Counted from the stretch's first letter, positions 1 to 11,865 are shown. The stretch: 64,000 nucleotides of DNA from Paracyclopina nana (GCA_019096065.1 JAGUCH010000001.1:9920001-9984000); one strand, 5' to 3'. Notes: generated by a model from the sequence alone, not told the origin. Numbers and translations: made by a program.

Positions 1-1136
1 ATTTTGGCACCAATTTTTGGTTTCTAATTCGGATGACTTCTAGGCTGTCTAAAGAGCACAAATTAATGAAAATTGACAGATATATCGATATATATTTTGG
101 GCAAAAGTTTATTTTGGCGAATTCAGTAGAACAGTAATTTTTAAAAGCATAAATTGAACAAAACTTGAATTGGCTGCGGTCACCTGCTCTCCCGAAACCG
201 TACTTAGACCTACGTTTTAGCATCTACAGGGTGTTAATGTTTTACAATCTACAACCATATTTTTAAGATCTAAGGCGGAGTACCTGGAGACAATTTTGTA
301 CATGCGTTTTAAAGTCTATTGGTTTTAGGATCTATTATGATCGGTTTTAAAGCCCTGTTTATCTACAATGACTATTTCAGTCTTAAGAGTCTTAAAGAGG
401 GCTAACAAACCTTCAAACCTTTCTTTGCTTTGGTTTAGTCTGTCCTTACGTAAGAAATTGAATTGGGTCTTAGCAACCTTACATATATTTCCTCACTTTT
501 TGTTTGTAAGCCACTCAATTAGTAGACGTTATTATTCCAAAAAATCATTCAATCTTTGGAAATACCTGAGACTTTGACAAGAGGCCTTTTTAATGCATAT
601 CTACATGCGTGCTCAAAATCAGCTGAAGCTAGATTAAAACCAAGTTAATACAAGTAATACACATGTTGATCAAAGTATTCAGGTAAAAATGTTACCAAAA
701 ACCACAACATAGACCTCGCGCTGGCAAATCCCCGATCTCAGCATCGAGCTATCAAAAAAGCTGTGGGAAATACCAGGGGATATTATTTCCCGTGAAAAAA
801 ATTCCACTGGTTAATTTTTTCCCCAATGTTTTTGTTTATATTTCGTTTTTCCCTATTATATGCTAGTCTTGGTAGAGAAATAAACTGAGAGCTATTTGGA
901 AATTGAAGCCTAACTAGGGATTTTCGGTTACCGGCAGAGAAAATCCAAAGTATGTAGAAAGTACTAAGAAAGCTGACTTATTGTTAGCGTTTTGGGAGAA
1001 TATTCTTAATTTTAACATAAACTAATAGAGCTAGTACTTTTCTCAGGTTGCGCAGGAAGGAAAATACTTGCCATAATTGCATAGAGGGCGCAGCGATTGA
1101 TTTTCCCTTATTGTCATTCTCTATCCTACTGCTATA
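1..1136. other. gene-free AT-rich stretch
   Basis: I see no convincing exon or RNA gene here. The first 80 bases faintly resemble the middle of the 457-bp CACAGTGG element described at 1504 (shared word GACTTCTAGGCT), so they may be the edge of a very old copy. Confidence 0.4.
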
Positions 1137-2345
1137 ACACTTCCCTTGACCATATCTGTCCAAACGGATTTTTTTCTAAGTTTTGGATGTCTTTTTTTGC
1201 TGGCTGGGGACATCCAAAACGGTTTTCTGCTAGTATCTAAATTGTTGACTTGCTGGTGCATCAGGAACCATAGTGAGCCCCAAACTTAACACATTTTAAG
1301 TCAATTTTATTTAGTAGTACCCATATTGCAAATGCTTGCATCATACCAAGTTTCCTAATTTTGTTGGAACTATCTTGAAAAAAAGATGATAAGTGCGCTT
1401 GCTTTTCTTGCCAGTACGAGAACTGTAGCATGGGCAACATAATTTCCAGAAAGCATGTTTTCCATCAATTTTTTGATAGACTGGCTTTTCTGAATTAGAA
1501 GTGCACAGTGGACAAAAAAGCCGTTTTCGCGCTCACTAGAAATTCTGTCAAATCGCCAAATTCTCATTTCAAGACCAATTTTCAGCTTCTTACTTGAATG
1601 ACTTCTAGGTTATCAAAAGTGTCAAAATTAGCAAGGATATTGACAAATTAAGATGAAAGTTTGCATTTAAAATCATTTTTTCTTGGATTAAGTCCATTTT
1701 TGGAAAAATAGCAGAGGAGCCATTTTTGGCTATTTTCAGGCAGCTATAACTTTTGTTTGGAATCGAATGTAATCAAGATACTGTGACAAATAAATAACCA
1801 AGACACCATTTTAGGATAATCAATTGAAATTGGGTGCGGAAATTCGCGGAATAAGGAGCTATAATAGCCTGTTTTTAGCTTACGGCTATAAGAAAAAGAT
1901 GCTACGTCAATTTCGCGACTTTTTCCGGATGAGCGTGAAAGCGGCATTTTTAACCCCTGTGAAGTGGCTATTTTTTAATGGTTTATTCTGAAGTAGCATT
2001 TTTGTTTTGATCTCTCAAAAAGCTGGAATAACTAAATTTAAGGCTATTTTGAGCTACAATTTGATCTGTCATGGGGAGGACAAGTTCCAGGTAATGATGT
2101 GGCTAATGGAAAAGAATTCTTTGACTTGCATGAAATTCAACAATGATCACACCAATTGATTCCTTGAACTATCAGAAATGTTACAAGCTTTGTTTTGTTG
2201 CTCACATGGTTTAGATTTCCCTAGAAAACAAAAATTGTTTTTGTTTACATTTCAAATGAAGAAAATGACTTCATGATAGAGCAAGAAAAATGGGGCTATT
2301 TTTTACGCGCTCGCTTTGGATGTCTTTTACTGACGCCATCTATAG
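1137..2345 (+). repeat. dispersed repeat D, copy 1, split by a transposon
   Basis: About 750 bp matching 19068-19857 in the same orientation at high identity, starting near CCATATCTGTCCAAACGG and ending near GATTTGGGTGCAGGC. Copy 1 is interrupted at 1504-1961 by a DNA transposon that is absent from the second copy, so the second copy serves as the empty site. No long ORF lies in it and no terminal inverted repeat is visible at its own ends. Confidence 0.85.
1504..1961 (+). mobile_element. Transib-like MITE, copy 1 (CACAGTGG ends, 5-bp TSD)
   Basis: Non-autonomous DNA transposon of 458 bp. Left end CACAGTGGACAAAAAAGCC; the reverse complement of the right end is CACAGGGGTTAAAAATGCC, so the outer ~18 bp are imperfect inverted repeats. 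It is flanked by the direct 5-mer AAGTG (1499-1503 and 1962-1966), present once in the empty repeat copy near 19440. The heptamer CACAGTG and an A-rich block a few bases inside resemble Transib and V(D)J recombination signals, and Transib elements make 5-bp TSDs. It has no coding capacity. Class assignment is inferred from the ends and TSD length only. Confidence 0.8.
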
Positions 2346-2739
2346 GGATTTGGGTGCAGGCAGAATCCGCCAGCCTTAAAATTGACAAAAAAGTTTATTA
2401 TTAAGCAAACAAGACCTTGCAAAATGGTAAGATGACAACAAAATCGTATTTTTTTGGAGCCATAAGTAAATTGGGCTTGAAAAAATGCCGTTTTTCTAAA
2501 TAAATAAAGGCAGAACTAAGCATTTTGCCAACTGAGATGGCACATGCGGGCAGCTTTCAGCCATCTGAGAATTTACACACTGACCGCTGGGCGAAATATG
2601 GGCCGATTTCCAGTGCCCTATGACTCATACTTACTAAGCATAACTTCAAATGCGCGTACACCCCTTCTCTAGCTCTCATACCGTGCACAGATCTTGTATC
2701 TCTCATCCTATCTGCACTGGATACTACAAAATAATATTT

Positions 2740-3381
2740 ACTAACTGTAACCGGTTTTACTCGCGAGTAAATTCACTTTGCCGATCGTGTCAGCTTTTTG
2801 CAAACCCCGTGACGTCACAACATGGCATTCCGGCAAGTTCATTTCGCTCGGAAAATCGGTCACAGTTAATAAAATTTGACTTGCTGCTTCTCAGGACTTC
2901 GAAGGTAACGTAAATAATGCCCTCGGTGAGTAAAATAAAACCTTGCCTCACTATTCCCCTCGCTTCGCTCGGTTCAAGATTCGGCTTGGTTTCATTTACT
3001 CACCTAGGGCAATTTTTACTTACCTTCTCAGTCCCGAAAAGCAGCAAGTAAAATACTATTACTAACTGTAACCGGTTTTACTCGCGAGTAAATTCACTTT
3101 GCCGATCGTGTCAGCTTTTTGCAAACCCCGTGACGTCACAACATGGCATTCCGGCAAGTTCATTTCGCTCGGAAAATCGGTCACAGTTAATAAAATTTGA
3201 CTTGCTGCTTCTCGGGACTTCGAAGGTAACGTAAATAATGCCCTCGGTGAGTAAAATAAAACCTCGCCTCACTATTCCCCTCGCTTCGCTCGGTTCAAGA
3301 TTCGGCTTGGTTTCATTTACTCACCTAGGGCAATTTTTACTTACCTTCTCAGTCCCAAAAAGCAGCAAGTAAAATACTATT
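2740..3381. repeat. 321-bp tandem duplication, two near-identical units
   Basis: Unit 1 begins at 2740 and unit 2 at 3061 (both from ACTAACTGTAACCGG), with only a few substitutions between them. Each unit contains GTGACGTCACAACATGG and an internal foldback (ACTTGCTGCTTCTC... against ...AAGCAGCAAGT). It abuts the splice donor of the minus-strand gene at 3384, so it lies in that gene's next intron. High identity points to a recent duplication. Confidence 0.9.
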
Positions 3382-3383
3382 AC

Positions 3384-4515
3384 CTGTAGACATCGACGTT
3401 GTCAATGCAGTTTATGTTGTCGGCCTTCTTGACCAGGGAAGAAGCGTGAGGGGGCGGTGAGGGTACTTTCAGCTTATCCATCTTAAAATCATCCGGGCTG
3501 TTGAGGGACTCTGGTACGGGGTTGAGCCTCGAGTGAAGCTTGGAAAAGCCCAAAGAGTGGCTTTGTTCGCCTAAAATAATCGAGAGATGGGGCTCACTCG
3601 AGGAGCTGCCTTCAAATAGGTTTTACCATCCGATATCTCTTGCAAGTGGAGCTCTTTGGGGTCGTGGTTCCCGAACAGGGTACTTGGGCGGGCAGCCGCC
3701 AGTGGCTGCTGCTGTGACGAGTTGATTGTCCATGCCTCTTTCTTCTGGAAAAGAGAGCAGGGTATTGAGCTGAAAAAGAGACAGCATGTCGCTAGCTACC
3801 ATGAGTAAAGTGGAATCAAGACTGGTGGTCATATGATCGCGACCAACGCTCTCGCTCAGCACGCTCGGCAAAGAGCTGTTATCCAGCTTGGTGGCAAGAT
3901 GGGCCGGGTCCATGCTCTGGGTCATGAGGGTGCCATTGCCATTGATGTCATCCCCGTAAAGTGTCCTCGGAAGTGAGAGTGCGTAACTTAATGGAGCAGA
4001 CATCTTGGACAGAGCCACGCCTCTCCTCACTGGGGAAGGTGAGGCTCGAGACAACGAGCTCCTTCGAGGAATGCTTTTTACTGGAGTACAAGAGCTTCGT
4101 CTTGCTGCCACGGGTGTTGTCGATGCAGATCCACGCACAGAAGCTACAGGAGTGCTGTTCTTGGAACTTGGACTGGCTCGTGGCAACGTACTCGATCGAG
4201 GGGAATTCACTAGAACGACAGAAAAGCTACACTGCAGATCATAGGCAGTTAATGCAGCTCTTAGTACGATATCTGAGAGATATGAAATGCTTTTCGAGTT
4301 GAATTTCCAGTCATTGCCCTGTCAATAGTTGAAAAGAGAGCCAGTCATATTTCTTGCATAACGCTCAAGTAGCTATTAAGGAATACCTGCTTCTGCAACG
4401 GTTCATTGTAGTACCATAAAATGTACCAATTACCTGGAGCTGCTCTTAGAGCCAACCATACCTTCATATGGTCTTCATTTTCGTCATTTTTCATTAACCT
4501 TGTTCTAAGACTCAT
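3384..4515 (-). CDS. Ser/Pro-rich hypothetical protein, four exons, 3' end not found
   Basis: I do not recognise this family. Exons read 4515-4387, 4318-3800, 3744-3627 and 3570-3384; phases agree at each junction (0, 0, 1) and every join has GT-AG, with introns of 68, 55 and 56 nt. Exon 4 ends at a GTAATAG donor in phase 2, so at least one further exon is missing. The protein starts at ATG 4515 and opens with a compact Trp/Tyr-rich segment (LRAAPGNWYILWYYNEP), then a hydrophobic helix-like stretch, then a low-complexity basic Ser/Pro tract (SPRSSTLPRASPSS and similar) and an acidic/Ser-rich tail. Without splicing exon 2 runs into a wrong frame and stops, which supports the splicing. The start lies only ~34 bp from the end of a foldback element, so the true 5' end could be displaced. 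Confidence 0.6.
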
Positions 4516-4548
4516 GAGTTTTAGTACTGATACGCAAAAGCAAATCGC

Positions 4549-6821
4549 TCTGTATAAGTATAGATGCGTTAGATGATTTAGATGATCATCTTTGTCATCT
4601 ATATTTGTACTGTTTTCAGATGATTTTTGACAATCCTCATCAATATTTGGACTGTTACTTGCCTGTGCTAAAGAGCTGTATAAATATAGATGATTGTTGG
4701 ATTAGCCATCTAAAATTTGACCAAATATAGATGATTTTAGACTTCAACCAAGCTCAAGCATGTATGATGGCTTTTGAAATACTGCTCCTTATAATACATG
4801 GCTCTGATAAAATCTGTATTTAGGGAAAATAATCCGAACTAACATAATTACTTTTCATTTTATAGTAAGGAAAATCCAAGAATTACTTATCTTATATGAT
4901 GGAAAGTAATTTTCGCATGTATAATTCAGTTTACCAATTAGTCTCAGTTCATATAACTACACATATATAAAGGCTCAGATGTTTTACTTTATCAAGTGAC
5001 ACACATTATAAAGTATTTTATAAGGTGTGTTGCTCCTCTGTTTGACCAGATATTGTCCAAGAAGTAAATCCCATTGCAGGAAAAAGGAGAAAAAATGCCT
5101 TGCATGGGGATCGAACCCTGATCACCTAGATAAGGAGTCCGGCGCTCTACTGACTGAGCTACTAACACAAACAGAAATAATTGTTGTTAGAATTTCTTTT
5201 TATTCTTCTTCTAGGCTGAGATACGCTTAGCCGAGGAGTAGCGTCTCTATCAGAGATACCAGAAAAAACTTGATCTTTCACATCTTTTAGCTTCAAAAAG
5301 TGCCAAATTAAAAATGCACACTTTTTAAGTGATTCATTAACACTTTCGGCTACTCTTGCACTAATGAGGGCCTCTCAACCCAAGCCCTCAAAGTAATGGA
5401 TCAAATGCTAAGTCAAGATTGCCTGGTCTGGTAACTTCATTAACATTTGAAAATTACTTTCCATCATATAAAATCGTATATATATGTAAACAAATTATAA
5501 AACAGGCTTACAAAATGTCTGAGCTCATTTAAAAAAAAAGTAAAAATCTCTCAACATCACTTGGCTCTCGCAAGCTCGAGCCTTCAAAGTTGCCACTCGA
5601 TTTTTACTTTACAAAATTTGCTCAACTATTTTATTAGTTTGCATTATTAATTGTTTACATATATAGGGACTCTGAGCAAAGCACTGTACATTAGATGGCG
5701 TGAAATTCAGATGGCTTGATGTCATATTCGCGTGATTGCAGATGCCTCATCGGCCATTTTGGATGTGAGTCGTTACCAGAATTCGACCTCAATAAAAGCC
5801 CTAAAGAGCCATCTGAATAAATGAAAGCAGACACTTTTTCTGCTTAAGCTGATCTGGTAGCCACTTTTAAACTTAAACTTAACTTAAACCAAGCTCAAGC
5901 AAATGCCATGGCTCTTTTAAAACCTGATTTAGTAATAATAATCATAACAATTATAATTACTTTTCATTTCATGGTAAGGAAAATCCATGAATAACTTATT
6001 TAAGAACTAAAATAATAGCTCTAATTTTTTAGGACCAAAAAGCATGAAACATTTTGAGTTAAACATTTCACTTGTTTTTATTCCAAAAAAGCATTTAAAA
6101 AGTTGTTTTTTTGGCTTACTTGCTCATGCTTCATTATTCAAGCTTAGTAATATTTTGGAAAACAATTCTTATGAAACTCTTAATTTTAATCTTTTTTATT
6201 TAGGTTTTTATGTAGTTTGGCCAATTGGCAGGTAGAATATATTTTAAAAATTTTTTGGGCCCAGCTTTATATTAACTTTAAAGTAGCTCACCATAGCTAG
6301 TTGCAATCATCTCAATTAGTCCAAATATAAATGACAGCAAAAAATCATCTATATTTATACATCTTGTAAGTGCAGGAGATTCATGGTACAAATATGTTGT
6401 ATCACGTTGAAACGTACTTCCCTATACTTGACTCTCTCGTGTAACCTAGCTAGATACGCCCTCTTGTGATCCCAGCGCGCACGTATTCATTCATTCTTTC
6501 TCCGTATCGCTTAAGCTTACACGAAAATATACTCAGTACACATCTTGTATTGAAGCGGATACATTCGCCTTGATCTGGTAAATCTCAGCGCAGAGACTAC
6601 CCTTGGTACTCACAGCTTCCTGGTAGAGACCAGGGATCTATTCTCCGACGTAGCTCGAGTAGAAGTGCCAGTAGTGGCACCCACGAGGTCGGGATCCACC
6701 AAAATATAGATGACAATCGGCAAAAATCATCTATATTTGAACCAAAAACGGTACAAATATAGATGACAAAGAGGATCATCTAAGTCATCTAAATCATCTA
6801 ACGCATCTATATTTATACAGA
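4549..6821. mobile_element. 2.3-kb element with ~95-bp terminal inverted repeats
   Basis: The left end 4549-4645 (CTGTATAAGTATAGATGCG, then TAGATGATTTAGATGATCA) is repeated in reverse complement at 6725-6821. Inside are further copies of the ATCTATATTTG motif near 4680-4740 and 6340-6370, AT-rich DNA and a tRNA-like unit. I cannot identify a target-site duplication or a transposase. Probably a foldback-type non-autonomous element. Its left tip lies just upstream of the start codon of the 3384-4515 gene. Confidence 0.65.
5096..5168 (-). tRNA. tRNA-Lys-like Pol III unit, probable pseudogene or SINE head
   Basis: The minus strand reads TAGCTCAGTCAGTAGAGC (A box and D arm) and GGTTCGATCCC (B box and T loop) at normal tRNA spacing. 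The anticodon arm GGACTCCTTATCT resembles tRNA-Lys (GGACTCTTAATCC) with an inserted/shifted base, and the anticodon stem, T stem and acceptor stem pair badly. A run of six T directly follows the 3' end on that strand, the usual Pol III stop. I read it as a decayed tRNA or tRNA-derived SINE that could still be transcribed, not a working tRNA. Confidence 0.55.
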
Positions 6822-9337
6822 CCCATATATAATTGCCAGTTGCATCTCAAAACCTAAAGAATATACTACTACCTGCATTTCGGCATAACAACTTTTACCA
6901 GAGTCAATTTTATTTACTTGTGTCAACTCTAATCATTATATGTGTTCTTTTTCAAATGTTTCAAGAGCTTAAGCATTTACTTATTAGATCCGTTGCAAGA
7001 TCCTCTGCTTCTGCTGTTTCCCCACTGGATTCATTGGATTTTGCTGCTACCTTTCCTTTGGTCTCAGTGGGAATCCCCACTGGACAATTTTATATTGCTA
7101 GCCAAAGGGATGATCAAGAATCAAGATCAAGAATAAATCTTTCGATATTTTGAGGATTCGAACTTAAACAGTACAATTGATGAAACTAGCTAAACACGCG
7201 GTCTAACTGCTATGGAAGGGCTTCTGACAGAATAAATAGAATTCTGTGGAAATAAACAGGCTGAGCTACTCTTTATGATAAGAAAAAAATCTGTCACTTA
7301 TAGAAAGAGTCAAATGAGGGCAAATTTGTCGGAAAAAAGCTAAATCTGGTAGCTCAGATAAATACCTCATTCACATCATTAACAAGCGAGCGCTCAAATT
7401 TACGCGAGCCAAGAGCGAGTAGAATATTTTGAATTGCGAAATGCTTGCCTCAAGCTTTGATCAATGCCAAATCATATCTAGATGGTGCCGCACTCGTACA
7501 CAGAGGGCACTTCAGATCAAAATGACGTCATAATTTGGGCGCGAACAAATGCTGGTGCATGGTTTTATCAACGCGGGCCGGCGTTTCAACCTAGCACATT
7601 GGATGTATTAATTGATGACAGATACCGCAATGGGCCATTTGATTCCGAAAAAAGCCCACAAAAAGAGTTATTTCAGAATGCAACTAGCGCCATCTGACCC
7701 GACTTTGTAGCATTAATCTAAGCTCAAGACAAGCTTTTCGGAATTTAGTGCTTTTTATGTACTTGGACGATTCTATGCTTGATGCCCTCCAACTAATGAC
7801 AGAATCTTGGTTGCGTGAGACTTAAAAAAGTTGCGTCAAGGCATGCCTTGGCGGAAGGGCCTGGGTTGAGCTGCCATGCATGTTCTCAAAAAATCAAATT
7901 CAACTCTATTTGGCATTTTGAACCAATAAATGCCAAAATTTTGTAAATTAAACAGCCAAAAAAGGGTGAGATTAGTCGGCTTACTGAGAATTTCATGCGC
8001 AAATGGCATCCTTGGGCTTACGCAGCCAAAGATTATTTTTGCACCCCCTTCACTCAGACAAACTAACTAAAATAAGTCGCGCGATTTCAAGTCAAACTGT
8101 ACCCTGAATATTGGCTATTCGATTTGGGGCTATATGAACTATTTGCTCTACACAAATTTAACAGCCAGCCTTTTCATTGATAAGGCGTATCAGTTGCTTT
8201 ATCTTGGCAAGTGCAATAGATGAAACATTTTTCTGCCCTCTGAAAATATTCTTGCGCAATCGAGCCTCTAGAGAAAACCTGCTTTTTGGTAAGTAGCTAC
8301 CTAAGCATAAAAAAGGTGAAGACGACCTAGAGTATAAGGACGCACTGTGAGAGCTCTCACATTAACCTGTGGGGCAGCCTAACTCTAAAGCCGCTAGGTG
8401 ATGTAAGGCGAAGTCATTTTCGATCCGACTATTTTTCTTAGTGCAAGCTGCTGGGAAGCAACTGCTGTTTAAAAATGAGCGCAATGCTCAAGATCATATC
8501 TGATATGAAGCATGTATCCGCCAATTGGCGTCAACTCCCCACTAAGCATTTTTAGGTCTATCAGGCCGATTTTGTGTTGCCACAAGGTACTTGAAAATGC
8601 TACCTAGTGACGGCCGGGCTCTTGCTAAGAGGTACGAATAGGTTAAGATAAGGTTGCTAATTTAGGTCGCTTTGCACATGTAAGCTACCTAAAAGAAGTA
8701 TTCAATAGCTCAAGATAAGGTTCCTGACATCATGTCACTAGGTTTTGTACAGGTACAAGACCATGTAGAATTACATGTAAGCAGCTTTGCTTTACTGCTA
8801 TTCAGTCATAAACTGGCAGCCAATAGGTAATTGTAAGTCTTAAGGATAATAATTCTTAAACTATAAAAATACTTGTTCACATTTTCCCAATGGGTGACTT
8901 AAGTCACTTAAGCACATTCAATGTGTGATCAAGCAATTATGCAGTAATATACATATTTGACTTGTAATTATTTTAGCCTACAAAATATTTTGGGTATAAC
9001 AAGGTAGTTGATTTTTTAAGTAAAATTAAGCACTATTAAGTAAAATACTAAGTAGGAAAGCTCAAAGAGTTGGAAAATGTTGACAAACAATTAATCATCC
9101 ATTTTATTCATTAACATTGTTATGCCATTATTGAGAATTCTGCAAATACTCAAAATTGAAAAGTAAGGATATGGCTTCTAGCGCCATCTCTTATTGTTCT
9201 TAGTAAATACATAAATCATGTGAGGTGCTACTACCTGGTGTAAGGTGCAAAACAACCTGGCAAAAGGTACAAGACCATCTACCTAGCATCAATCTGGTGA
9301 CAGTCTGATTTCTCCTAAAATCTAAAAAAATTATCAC
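6822..9337. other. intergenic; no convincing gene
   Basis: Short open frames at 6833-7153 and 7482-7697 (plus) have no recognisable family, no clear splice context and ordinary length for chance. The stretch 7885-7950 resembles 56050-56100 (shared word TATTTGGCATTTTGAA), marking another dispersed repeat. CAGGTACAAGACCATGTAG near 8750 and similar words near 9260 and 10820 form a small local family. Confidence 0.4.
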
Positions 9338-10530
9338 CCAGCGAACCCTTTTCCAAAAATGACCAGGGGGAAAAGTGACTTTCATAAACATCTGTATGGC
9401 TTCTATAAAAGTTGATAAAAGAAAGTTGTTAAAAGTGACTTCCGAAGTTAGTTGAATTGCCTTTCATTGAAGTGACTTTCTGAAATCGCCACAGCAGTAC
9501 TTTTGATGCAACTTCTGAATAGCTTTCATAAAAGTTGTTCTCAAAACAGCTGATTGTTGACAAAATCAAAGTGACTTTTTTAAAAGTTGACTGTGCATTG
9601 AAAAATGGAGTAACAAGCCAAAGTCTTAACAAACTGCTAAAATTATGGGCTAAATGGGTTTGTAACCTAAAAAAATGAACATTTCTTAATTCCTAACAAA
9701 AAACAGGCCAATTTGGCCCAGGAAATGCATCAATTCTGTTGTTTTCTATAGTCATTAGAGCCAACTTTTAGAAAGTCACTCAGAAGTTGCTGAAAGTCGT
9801 TAGAGGTTGCGTGATTTCTCAACAGAAAAACTACAGCTCTGCCCAGATTGCAGTTAGCCTTGACTGCCGGACCAGCCCAGTTTTGGCGGAATCTAACCGC
9901 CGTAGCAGTAACGGTACTAACGGACTTACAGCTGAACAGTGAACATTCATCAAATTCAAATTCAGTCATCTACCATCTTTCCTGGCAAAAAGGTGTTTCA
10001 TCAGTTCACAACTTTTTGTAAAAAGGAAAATCTAAAATAAGTTAAAAGAAGCCACCAGAACGCTGCAAATCCCAGAGAATTCCGGCAAACTCATGGAATA
10101 CGGGCAATCACAGCTAACACAGCCAAACGGCAAACACAGCATACATTGAACATGGGTGATCGCAATCTCGGCTATGACCGGAACATGGCCACGTTGAAGA
10201 AAGGAAACCAGGCAAACAGACTGAACACTGGGAATATGGGGAACACAGGGAACACGGGGAACCTGGAGAACAGGCCTGAATACACCAAACACAGCAAACA
10301 TGGCGAACATAGCAAACGCGGGCAAGCACAGCTAACACGGGCGATCATGGCCTAATACTGCAAACACTACAAACACGGCTAGCACCGGCGTAAAGCCACT
10401 TATTTGTGAAAAATAATTATGATATATACAGCTTATTTCAAGGTAAAGATGCAATTTTGTGAATAAAGTAACTTAACCAGTGTCCATGAACGGCAAAGCC
10501 AAAAAGGCCAACTAGGGATCAAGGCGGAGC
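9338..10530 (+). repeat. left copy of a ~1.1-kb local duplication (dead copy of the 14-kb gene's 5' end)
   Basis: 9338-9975 matches 13016-13650 and 10385-10530 matches 13975-14125 in the same order and orientation; between them each copy holds its own minisatellite. The right part includes ATG 10486 followed by a duplicate of the first nine codons of the gene at 14076, but codon 10 here is TAG (10513). So this is a duplicated promoter and first-exon start that is dead as a protein. Confidence 0.8.
10146..10395. repeat. degenerate minisatellite (AACACNGG units)
   Basis: Irregular repeats of the type GGGAACACAGGGAACACGG, later ACACGGCTAACAC, covering about 250 bp inside the left duplicate. It replaces the different minisatellite at the same place in the right duplicate (13690-13860). 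Open frames across it in both strands are low-complexity artefacts. Confidence 0.7.
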
Positions 10531-11639
10531 GGATTATGAAATGGCTTTCAACGAATTTTTTCAAATGCCTTTGAATGACTTTTTTTTCATAGAAAGTCAC
10601 TTCCAAAGTTGCTCAGGTGACTTTCATTTAAGCATAGAAAATGAACGACTTTTAGTGACTTTGAAAGTTGTTCTAAAAGCCACTTTCAATCATCAACTTT
10701 TGGCTGCCTTTTGCGTAACGCTAACAATAATAAGGATTGACTTCCGAAGTCGCCAAAATGAACGAAATCCAACTAACTTCGATCCGGCTTTCCCACTTCA
10801 AAAAGGGTTCGCTGGGCAGGTGCAAGACCACATTTACAGGTAGGTCGCAAGTAACTGGTCAATGTATAGTGACAACATTATTTCGAATATTTTCTAAACA
10901 AATTTGATATGTTGTCACTAGGTAAGGTTCCACGAGTGATCAGGTTAAGTGACTAGTAAAAAATTTTAGTGGGGCTATGACAAATTTTAAAGAAAATGAC
11001 ACCAAAATTATCACTGTAAAACAAGGATCTTAGATCACATCAACCGTTGATGTGAGATATCAACATGAAAATCTTTGAAATAAGTTAATTCTCAAGCTTT
11101 TAGCTCTATGTTTGATGACGTCACATCTGCAAATGCTTTTATACTCTGTTCATCTACCATTCCTTAACAGCATGATTTTTTATGGCGGAGCTTCGTCTGA
11201 TACATCGATTTTTCAATTTTGGGGCCAAACCCCTTGTCACCATGTGGTTTGATGGGGTCAAATGGGGCCTGGTCTTATCAGCTGATCGAAACAAGGCAAA
11301 TCTTTGCGGGGGCGTGGCTGGAGGAGTGGAGGGCAGCCAAAATCAACTATGCCCCAATTCTTGAGGCCCCTGGGGGGTCCAGATGTCAGGGGAAAAAGTT
11401 GGAAAAAGTCCTCAGCAAGGCCAAAAAAGGCCAAAATTTGCGTTTTCGGACCCGACTTTGAGGCCGATTATCTCCAAAGGCCACGGATGGATTTTGGATT
11501 TTTTTGCTCCGAATGACAGATAAAGATCCAAATGGACGGCCAATAACAATAAGCAGCCTATTGTTCTGTTCATTTACAAACTCCTTAAGGAATCAGAACG
11601 CGAAATTCCTTTGCGCAATGGAGTTCCCAGTACAGTCTC
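10531..11639. other. gene-free; AAGTCACTT-rich inverted repeat fragments
   Basis: 10541-10700 is rich in AGTCACTT / AAGTGACTTT words, and 10797-10840 carries AAAAAGGGTTCGCTGGG, the inverse of the start of the duplication at 9338 and 13016 (CCCAGCGAACCCTTTT). This suggests the duplication edges derive from a terminal inverted repeat. 11565-11640 resembles one arm of the palindromic MITE at 20100 (GTTCATTTACAAACTCCTTA). Confidence 0.45.
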
Positions 11640-11865
11640 AGGACTTTTGCCCTTGGCCGTTTGTCCTTGGTCTTTTTGCCCTTGGCCGTTTGCCCTTGGC
11701 CGCTTCCCCAAGGAGTCTTTTAATCAAAGGCTAAAAGCAAACTATCAGAACTTCAAAAAAGTCCAAAAAGGGCAGAGGTCCCCAAGGGCAAGTGGCCCAA
11801 GGGCAAATGTCCCCAAAGGCAAGTGTCCCCAAGGACAATAGTCCCCAAGGGCAAATGTCCCCAAG
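11640..11865. repeat. degenerate CCAAGGGCAAATG minisatellite
   Basis: Irregular units such as CCCTTGGCCGTTTG, then CCCCAAGGGCAAATGT, related to the perfect 14-bp array that begins at 12249. The Transib-like copy at 11866 sits between the two blocks, so it entered an older minisatellite locus. Confidence 0.7.

Noticed and set aside
3540..4302. Plus-strand open frames opposite the Ser/Pro-rich gene
   Set aside because: The minus-strand exons join in phase over four exons; the plus frames do not extend or splice.
5096..5168. Functional tRNA-Lys gene
   Set aside because: Acceptor, anticodon and T stems do not pair; only promoter boxes are intact.
9200..9969. Short minus-strand frames shared by 9429-9632 and 13106-13315
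   Set aside because: Their similarity comes from the local DNA duplication; substitutions show no coding pattern.
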